Positions 58,642 through 64,000 of a stretch of DNA of 64,000 nucleotides are shown here, one piece after another. Made by a program: the position numbers and the translations under genes. How positions within the stretch are numbered: the stretch's first letter is position 1; the number at the start of each line of letters is the position of its first letter. This DNA comes from Rothia halotolerans (lineage in GTDB: Bacteria; Actinomycetota; Actinomycetes; Actinomycetales; Micrococcaceae): contig NZ_NOIU01000002.1 of NCBI RefSeq assembly GCF_004136635.1, positions 310,001-374,000 of the forward strand, in the 5' to 3' direction. The notes beneath the pieces are model-generated. The model was given only the letters and a program-made list of their open reading frames with translations, ran no database searches and was not told the origin of the DNA.

Positions 58642-59549
58642 GGCACGCTCCGCTCGATCGTCCCCTCGCGGACCGTGAAGTCGTGGTCGTCCCAGAGGCT
58701 CACGTCCTGCGCGGGGTCCACGAGGCCCTGGTCGTAGACCTCCTCGTTCGGCACGAAGGCCTCGATGGTGTAGTCCCCGGGGTCCAGGGTGCGGTCGAAC
58801 TGGATCTCGTGGTGCCCCGAGCCGTCGTCGCGCAGGTCCACGGCCTCCTCCTCGATGACCCCCTCGATCCCGCTGAGGCGCCAGTGCACGCTGGAGGCGA
58901 TGTGGTCGGAGACGAGCTTGAAGCCGACCTCGCGGGAGTGCACGCCGCCCTGGTCCGGGTCGATCACCCACAGGGGTGATCGCGCCGCGTCGTCCCGCTG
59001 GGTGGGGGAGCCGAGGGTCTCCCCGCCGAACTGGTGCCCGGCGCGGCCGTCGACCAGCACCACCACCGTGGTGGCGTGCTCGGCGTCGAGGACCTTGGTG
59101 CTGACCGCCGTCGCCGTGGCGGTGTAGACGAGCTGCTGGAGCGCCATCCGCTCGGCCTCCTCGCCGAGGTCCTCCGGGAACATGTCGGAGGAGACGTCCA
59201 GGGTCAAGGTTCCGTCCGAGGTCACGGAGCTGCCCACCGAGCTCGCCGGGGACCAGGGGTTCTCGTAGTCGGGGTCGGCCGGCTGCATCCGGGACATCAT
59301 GGACACCGCCATGGCGACGACGTCCCCGGCGGGGGCGGACTCGTCCGGGGCCAGCGGCACGTACTCGCGGAACAGGTGGGCGCGGGGCCCGGGCTGGCCG
59401 ACCCAGTACAGCGGCACGCGCTGGCTCGAGGAGGAGTCCCGCAGCGCGCCGCCGGACCCCTCGGAGGAGCCGTCCAGCAGGCCGCAGCCGGTGAGGGCGA
59501 GCAGCGCCGCCGAGGCGAGGGCCGCGATGCGCGTGAGGCGTGGCGCCAT
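58629..59549 (-). CDS. GerMN-domain lipoprotein
   Basis: A 306-residue exported lipoprotein. A signal peptide ends in the lipobox LTGC (cysteine near residue 22). Residues about 40-200 resemble the GerMN domain (VPLYWVG, LFREYVPL, AVSMMSRMQPADPDYENPW, LTLDVSSD), as in LpqB and GerM, and the C-terminal 100 residues form a beta-rich region. The ATG at 59549 is chosen because GGAGGTG precedes it by nine bases; a GTG 12 bases upstream is possible. Function unknown; GerMN proteins act at the cell wall. Confidence 0.82.
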   Translation of the reverse strand: MAPRLTRIAALASAALLALTGCGLLDGSSEGSGGALRDSSSSQRVPLYWVGQPGPRAHLFREYVPLAPDESAPAGDVVAMAVSMMSRMQPADPDYENPWSPASSVGSSVTSDGTLTLDVSSDMFPEDLGEEAERMALQQLVYTATATAVSTKVLDAEHATTVVVLVDGRAGHQFGGETLGSPTQRDDAARSPLWVIDPDQGGVHSREVGFKLVSDHIASSVHWRLSGIEGVIEEEAVDLRDDGSGHHEIQFDRTLDPGDYTIEAFVPNEEVYDQGLVDPAQDVSLWDDHDFTVREGTIERSVPQDQ

Positions 59550-59606
59550 GGGCGTGGGCACCTCCAGCTCTTCCAGACGACGACGGCGGCGTGGCGCGTC
59601 CCGTAC

Positions 59607-59612
59607 ATTCTA
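59607..59612 (-). promoter_or_regulatory. -10 element of the GerMN lipoprotein gene
   Basis: TAGAAT on the minus strand, about 57 bases before the ATG, with TGGGGA 17 bases upstream as a weak -35. Confidence 0.45.
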
Positions 59613-59646
59613 TCGGCGGAGCCCCGCCCTCCCCACCCTCGCCTAG

Positions 59647-59652
59647 TAGGCT
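59647..59652 (+). promoter_or_regulatory. -10 element of phoH
   Basis: TAGGCT about 52 bases before the phoH ATG; no -35 is apparent. The message would carry phoH, ybeY, the CNNM gene and era. Confidence 0.35.
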
Positions 59653-59704
59653 GGGGTCAGAAACACGTCACAGATCCACGACCCGAGAGGTTGCCCCGCT
59701 GTCC

Positions 59705-60778
59705 ATGTCATCCACGCCTCCCGGGGCGACCCGGCCGCTGTCCGTCTCCCGCACCTACGACTTCTCCTCCCGCGACTCCATGGTCCAGTCCCTGGGGCCG
59801 CAGGACTCCTCGGTGCTCGTCATCGAGCAGGCGTTCCCCGAGGTCTCGCTGCGCGTGAGGGACCTCGAGATCGCGGTCACGGGCCCCTCGCCCCAGGTGG
59901 ACGTCGTGATCCGGCTCCTCGAGGAGCTCGAGGCCCTGGCCCGCCAGGACTCGGTGATCACCGCCCAGGTGGTCAAGCGCCTGGTCGATCTCCTGGTGCG
60001 CAACATGAGCACCGCGACGCCGACGATGACGCAGAACATCCTCTCCAGCCGCGGCCGGAAGATCCGCCCCAAGACCGTGAACCAGTCGGCCTACGTGGAC
60101 GCGATCGACGCGCACACCGTGACCTTCGGCATCGGCCCGGCGGGCACCGGCAAGACCTACCTCGCGATGGCCAAGGCGGTGCAGGCCCTGCAGGCCAAGG
60201 AGGTCAATCGGATCATCCTGACCCGTCCCGCGGTCGAGGCCGGCGAGCGGCTGGGCTTCCTGCCCGGCAGCCTCAACGAGAAGATCGACCCCTACCTGCG
60301 TCCCCTCTACGACGCGCTGCACGACATGATGGACCCCGAGTCCATCCCGCGGCTGATGGAGGCGGGCACGATCGAGGTCGCCCCGCTGGCCTACATGCGC
60401 GGGCGCACGCTCAACGACGCCTTCATCATCCTCGACGAGGCGCAGAACACCACCGTGGAGCAGATGAAGATGTTCCTGACCCGCCTGGGCTTCGGCTCCA
60501 AGATGGTGATCACCGGGGACGTGACCCAGGTGGACCTGCCGACCGGGGCGGCCTCGGGCCTGCGCCAGGTGCGCGGGATCCTCGAGGGCGTCGAGGACAT
60601 CGACTTCACCGTCCTGGAGGCGGTCGACGTCGTGCGCCACCAGCTCGTCAGCGACATCGTCACCGCCTACGGGCGCTGGGAGGAGGGCGAGCAGCGGCGC
60701 GGGGAGCGCCCCGCCCGCCGCCGCCCGTCCCGCGGGGAGTCCCGGCCGGCCCGGGCCGAGCGGGAGGACGGCGAGTGA
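59705..60778 (+). CDS. phoH: PhoH-like ATPase (YbeZ)
   Basis: A 357-residue P-loop ATPase. Walker A GPAGTGKT is at residues 144-151 and Walker B is FIILDEAQN; an N-terminal KH-like region (about 30-110) precedes them. It is the partner of YbeY in rRNA processing and RNA metabolism. The C-terminus is a disordered Arg-rich tail. GAGAGG lies about 14 bases before the ATG, so the start is slightly uncertain. It overlaps ybeY by four bases. Confidence 0.93.
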   Translation: MSSTPPGATRPLSVSRTYDFSSRDSMVQSLGPQDSSVLVIEQAFPEVSLRVRDLEIAVTGPSPQVDVVIRLLEELEALARQDSVITAQVVKRLVDLLVRNMSTATPTMTQNILSSRGRKIRPKTVNQSAYVDAIDAHTVTFGIGPAGTGKTYLAMAKAVQALQAKEVNRIILTRPAVEAGERLGFLPGSLNEKIDPYLRPLYDALHDMMDPESIPRLMEAGTIEVAPLAYMRGRTLNDAFIILDEAQNTTVEQMKMFLTRLGFGSKMVITGDVTQVDLPTGAASGLRQVRGILEGVEDIDFTVLEAVDVVRHQLVSDIVTAYGRWEEGEQRRGERPARRRPSRGESRPARAEREDGE

Positions 60779-61272
60779 ACCTCGACATCGAGATCCGCCC
60801 GGACGTCCCGGAACCGGAGCGCGCCGCCTTCGCCGAGCTCGACGCCGAGCGGCTGAGGGGCCTGGTCGAGCTCGCCTTCCGCCGCCTCCACGTGGACCCG
60901 GAGACCGAGCTGTCCCTCGCGGCGGTCGACGCCGCCGAGATGGCCGAGCTGCACGTGCGGTGGATGGACCTGCCCGGTCCGACCGACGTCATGTCCTTCC
61001 CCATGGACGAGATGCGGCCCGGCACCCCGGAGCGCCTCAGCGAGGGGACGCTGGGCGACATCGTCCTGTGCCCGGCTGTGGCCGCCGAGCAGGCCCGCGC
61101 GGCCGGCCACAGCACCTCGGACGAGCTGTGCCTGCTCACCGTCCACGGCGTCCTCCACTGCCTGGGCTACGACCACGGCACCGCCGAGGAGGAGCGCGAG
61201 ATGTTCGGGATCCAGCGCCGGATCCTCGAGGAGTTCCTGGGCCGGCCGGCCCCCGTCGAGACGAGGCACTAG
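60775..61272 (+). CDS. ybeY: Endoribonuclease YbeY
   Basis: A 165-residue zinc metalloprotein needed for 16S rRNA 3'-end maturation and 70S quality control. The metal motif HxxxHxxGxDH reads [11 protein letters not shown]. The N-terminal half has the [11 protein letters not shown] segment of the family. GTG overlaps the phoH stop. It is followed by the CNNM gene after six bases. Confidence 0.95.
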   Translation: MNLDIEIRPDVPEPERAAFAELDAERLRGLVELAFRRLHVDPETELSLAAVDAAEMAELHVRWMDLPGPTDVMSFPMDEMRPGTPERLSEGTLGDIVLCPAVAAEQARAAGHSTSDELCLLTVHGVLHCLGYDHGTAEEEREMFGIQRRILEEFLGRPAPVETRH

Positions 61273-61278
61273 CGGCCC

Positions 61279-62568
61279 ATGCTCCCCACGATCCTGATCC
61301 TCGCGATCCTGGTGCTCATCGGCGTCGCCTTCCTCCTCACGGCCACCGAGTCCGCCTTCACCTACCTGCCGCGCCACGAGGCCGAGAAGATCGGCGAGGA
61401 GCCCGGGCACGAGGCCCTGCGGCGGATCCTCGCCGAGCCCCGCGTGCACATGCACACGCTGCGGCTGGTGCGGGTCCTCTGCGAGAGCCTGTTCACGATC
61501 CTGCTGGTGCTGCTGATGCTCGACTTCGCGCACGCGCCGTGGCTGGCCGGGCTGCTCGCGCTGGTCATCGCGACGCTGGTCGGCTACGTCGTCATCGGCG
61601 TCTCGCCCCGGCACGTGGGCCGCTCGAACCCGCTGCGGGTGGCCTCCGCGGCCGCCGGGCCGCTACGGGGCCTCACCGTGGTCCTCGGGCCGGTGGCGCG
61701 CGGGCTGATGCGCGGAGGCGCCCGGCTCGCCCCGGCCACGGACGAGTCCGCCGGCTTCTTCACCGAGGAGGAGCTGCGCGAGTTCGTGGACCGGGCCTCG
61801 ACCCGGGACATCATCGAGGACAGCGAGGCGGCCATGCTGCACTCGATCTTCGAGCTCGACGACACGCGCATCCGCGCCGTCATGGTCCCGCGCACCGACA
61901 CCGTCACCGCCGAGCTCGAGGAGAGCCTCGAGGACGCACTGAACCTCTTCCTGCGCTCCGGGTACTCGCGCATCCCGGTGCTGGGCGAGGACATCGACGA
62001 CGTCCGCGGCTTCCTCTACCTCAAGGACGTGGCCGAGGCGATCCTGCTGGAGCGCGGGGAGGCCCGCAGCCGCGGGGTGCGCGACCTGCTGCGCCCTGCC
62101 CGCTTCGTGCCCGAGTCGCAGAAGGTCTCCGAGCTGCTGCCGCAGATGCAGCACGAGGGCACCCACATCGCCGTCGTCGTGGACGAGTACGGCGGCACGG
62201 CGGGGCTGGTCACGCTCGAGGACCTGATCGAGGAGCTGGTCGGGGAGATCGTGGACGAGTACGACACCGCCATCCCCGAGGTCGAGCGCCTCGGGGACGG
62301 GGAGTACCGGGTCAGCGCGCGGATGAGCGTGGGGGACCTGGGCGAGCTCTTCGACGTCGACCTGGACGACGACGACGTCGACACCGTCGGCGGCCTGCTC
62401 GCCAAGGCGATGGGCCGGGTCCCCATCGTGGGCTCGAGCGCCGAGATCTACGGCATCCACCTCAAAGCGGTTAAGCTCGAAGGGCGCCGCAACCGCGTGG
62501 GGATGGTGCTGGCCTGGCAGGAGCCGGGGGAAGAGGACGACGACCAGGCCCGCGGGGCCGAGGAGTGA
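61279..62568 (+). CDS. CNNM/CorC-type transporter-associated protein (hemolysin C family)
   Basis: A 429-residue protein with a DUF21/CNNM membrane domain (helices about 3-22, 67-90, 93-113), a CBS pair (about 200-320, VMVPRTDTVTAELEESLEDAL and VDEYGGTAGLVTLEDLIEELVGEI) and a C-terminal CorC_HlyC domain (about 335-415). CNNM proteins are linked to Mg2+ (and Co2+) efflux. It sits in the conserved ybeY-CNNM-era order. The stop overlaps era by four bases. Confidence 0.92.
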   Translation: MLPTILILAILVLIGVAFLLTATESAFTYLPRHEAEKIGEEPGHEALRRILAEPRVHMHTLRLVRVLCESLFTILLVLLMLDFAHAPWLAGLLALVIATLVGYVVIGVSPRHVGRSNPLRVASAAAGPLRGLTVVLGPVARGLMRGGARLAPATDESAGFFTEEELREFVDRASTRDIIEDSEAAMLHSIFELDDTRIRAVMVPRTDTVTAELEESLEDALNLFLRSGYSRIPVLGEDIDDVRGFLYLKDVAEAILLERGEARSRGVRDLLRPARFVPESQKVSELLPQMQHEGTHIAVVVDEYGGTAGLVTLEDLIEELVGEIVDEYDTAIPEVERLGDGEYRVSARMSVGDLGELFDVDLDDDDVDTVGGLLAKAMGRVPIVGSSAEIYGIHLKAVKLEGRRNRVGMVLAWQEPGEEDDDQARGAEE

Positions 62569-63653
62569 CCATGGAATTCGCAGCCGTGCCCGAGGACTAC
62601 GTCGCCGGGTTCGCCGTGCTCGTCGGGCGCCCGAACGCGGGCAAGTCCACGCTGACCAACGCCCTGGTCGGGCAGAAGGTCGCGATCACCTCCAACCGCC
62701 CCCAGACCACGCGGCACACCATCCGCGGCATCGTCCACCGGGAGCACTCGCAGCTGATCCTGATCGACACCCCCGGCCTGCACCGTCCCCGCACGCTGCT
62801 CGGGGAGCGGCTGAACGACCTGGTGGGGGAGACGCTGGCGGAGGTCGACGTCATCGGCTTCTGCATTCCGGCCGACGAGAGGATCGGCCCCGGGGACCGG
62901 TTCATCGCCGCCCAGCTCGCGGCCGCCGGCAACAAGCCGGTCGTGGCGATCGTCACCAAGGCCGACGCGGTGAGCCAGGAGCGGCTGGCCGAGCAGCTGA
63001 TGGAGGTCGCCCGCCTGGGCGACGAGACGATGACGGCCGAGCGCGCCGCGCGGGAGGAGCGCCGCCGCCGGCGGGAGGCCTCCGGAGGGCGCGGAGGCGG
63101 CGAGAAGAAGCCCGCCACCCCCTTCTCGCGCGACGCCGGCCCCCGCCCCGCCGAGACCCCCGCGCACGACGACGGCCAGGGCGGCTGGGCGGACATCATC
63201 CCGGTCTCCGCGGTCGAGGGCTACCAGGTCGAGGCCGTCGCCGACCTGCTGAGCACCCACCTGCCGGACTCCCCGCCGCTCTACCCCGAGGGGGACCTCA
63301 CCGACGAGCCCGAGGCCGTCATGGTGGCCGAGCTGGTCCGGGAGGCGGCCCTGGAGGGCGTGCGCGACGAGCTGCCCCACTCGGTGGCCGTGACGGTCGA
63401 GGAGATGCTCGAGCGCGAGGACCGCCCCGAGGACGACCCGATGATCGACGTGCACGTGAACCTCTTCGTCGAGCGCGAGTCCCAGAAGGCGATCATCATC
63501 GGCCGCCGCGGCGCCAGGCTCCGCGAGATCGGGACCACCGCCCGCCGCGGGATCGAGGCGCTGCTGGGCACCAAGGTCTACCTCAGCATCCACGTGAAGG
63601 TCGCCAAGGACTGGCAGCGGGACCCCCGCGCGCTGGGCCGGCTCGGCTTCTGA
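62565..63653 (+). CDS. era: GTPase Era with a disordered insertion
   Basis: A 362-residue ribosome-assembly GTPase. G1 is GRPNAGKS (21-28), G3 is DTPG, G4 is TKAD (131-134), G5 is VSAVEG, and the C-terminal KH domain (IIIGRRGARLREIG) binds the 16S 3' end. Between G4 and G5, at about residues 156-208, there is an extra charged stretch rich in Arg, Glu, Gly and Pro, which makes it 60 residues longer than E. coli Era (301). The GTG overlaps the previous stop; the ATG two codons later is also possible. Confidence 0.95.
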   Translation: MTMEFAAVPEDYVAGFAVLVGRPNAGKSTLTNALVGQKVAITSNRPQTTRHTIRGIVHREHSQLILIDTPGLHRPRTLLGERLNDLVGETLAEVDVIGFCIPADERIGPGDRFIAAQLAAAGNKPVVAIVTKADAVSQERLAEQLMEVARLGDETMTAERAAREERRRRREASGGRGGGEKKPATPFSRDAGPRPAETPAHDDGQGGWADIIPVSAVEGYQVEAVADLLSTHLPDSPPLYPEGDLTDEPEAVMVAELVREAALEGVRDELPHSVAVTVEEMLEREDRPEDDPMIDVHVNLFVERESQKAIIIGRRGARLREIGTTARRGIEALLGTKVYLSIHVKVAKDWQRDPRALGRLGF

Positions 63654-63700
63654 GGCGCTCCCGGCGGAGGCCGGTGGCGCGAACACCCAGAGACGGCGCC

Positions 63701-63706
63701 TACAAT
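63701..63706 (+). promoter_or_regulatory. -10 element of the LCP gene
   Basis: TACAAT, about 40 bases before the GTG start. No clear -35. CAGGAG before 63746 is the ribosome binding site. Confidence 0.45.
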
Positions 63707-63745
63707 GTCCCGAAGCACGGCACATCGACGACCAGGAGCTCCTCA

Positions 63746-64000
63746 GTGACGCAGACGCCTACCGGACCGGACGAGCGCACCACGCCGCGGCTCAGCCAGC
63801 GGGGACGCCACTTCGCGAACGGCGCGGTCGTCTCCCGGCAGTGGGTGTGGATCGCGCTGTGCTGCGTCTCCCTGCTGCTGGTGGTCATGGGAGCGGGCGG
63901 CTTCGCGGCGCTGCGGCTGCAGCAGAACGTCTCGACGCAGGCGCTGAACCTCGGCGGCTCCTCGGGCTCCGCGGCCGACGTCGAGGGCCCGCTCGACATC
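63746..64000 (+). CDS. LytR-CpsA-Psr family protein (partial, 5' end)
   Basis: The first 85 residues of a gene that runs off the window. A cytoplasmic basic N-terminus (1-30), one membrane helix (about 34-58, WVWIALCCVSLLLVVMGAGGFAAL, in part) and an extracellular start (QQNVSTQALNLGG to EGPLDI) match the start of LCP phosphotransferases, in which the next residues are normally LLLGTDSR. Such enzymes attach secondary cell-wall polymers to peptidoglycan. The diagnostic domain lies outside, so the call rests on topology and the junction sequence. Confidence 0.6.
   Translation, partial: MTQTPTGPDERTTPRLSQRGRHFANGAVVSRQWVWIALCCVSLLLVVMGAGGFAALRLQQNVSTQALNLGGSSGSAADVEGPLDI

Overview
The window is a GC-rich (about 70% G+C by eye) stretch of an actinobacterial chromosome. 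Gene content and order fit the Micrococcaceae (the Kocuria/Micrococcus/Arthrobacter neighbourhood): dtd-rarA-rpsD-alaS-ruvX-mltG-aroE-aroC-aroK-aroB-efp-nusB-pyrRBC-carAB-pyrF-mihF-gmk-rpoZ-coaBC-metK-priA, then leuS-degV-comEA-comEC, then holA-rpsT-lepA-hemW-hrcA-dnaJ-rsmE-phoH-ybeY-CNNM-era. The actinobacterial integration host factor (mihF), the helicase-degenerate PriA, frequent GTG starts and many apparently leaderless genes agree. The genus is an inference; no rRNA gene or other decisive marker is present.

Layout. 1-12.6 kb: tRNA proofreading, replication repair, ribosomal protein S4, AlaRS, peptidoglycan length control (MltG) and four shikimate-pathway genes. 12.6-22.6 kb: efp-nusB, then a full pyr operon headed by pyrR, with a PyrR-binding hairpin next to its ribosome binding site, ending in the strongest intrinsic terminator of the window. 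22.6-31.6 kb: an A+T-rich control region full of dyads, then mihF-gmk-rpoZ-coaBC-metK-priA and a convergent glycosyltransferase/hydrolase pair. 31.7-38.4 kb: leuS, degV and the DNA-uptake genes comEA-comEC; ComEC has no C-terminal nuclease domain.

38.4-47.7 kb is an accessory block sitting where comEC and holA are normally adjacent: a decayed GIY-YIG gene, a copper cluster (copZ, a tandem DUF1541 protein, copA) behind a CsoR-type operator, a divergent VOC/MarR pair with two identical operator dyads, and a TetR-controlled two-gene ABC exporter. holA follows. Its last 39 bp are repeated exactly 545 bp downstream, bracketing a segment that encodes a small membrane protein. 49.3-64 kb is again core: cupin-DUF488, rpsT, lepA-hemW, a CIRCE-like element before hrcA-dnaJ-rsmE, phoH-ybeY-CNNM-era, and the start of a LytR-CpsA-Psr protein.

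No CRISPR array, insertion sequence, prophage, tRNA or rRNA was found. No wholly new system could be demonstrated. The best candidates for follow-up are the holA-end direct repeat, the mihF control region, the trimmed ComEC at the island boundary, and lineage-specific additions to core proteins (omega-subunit acidic tail, disordered inserts in Era and PriA).
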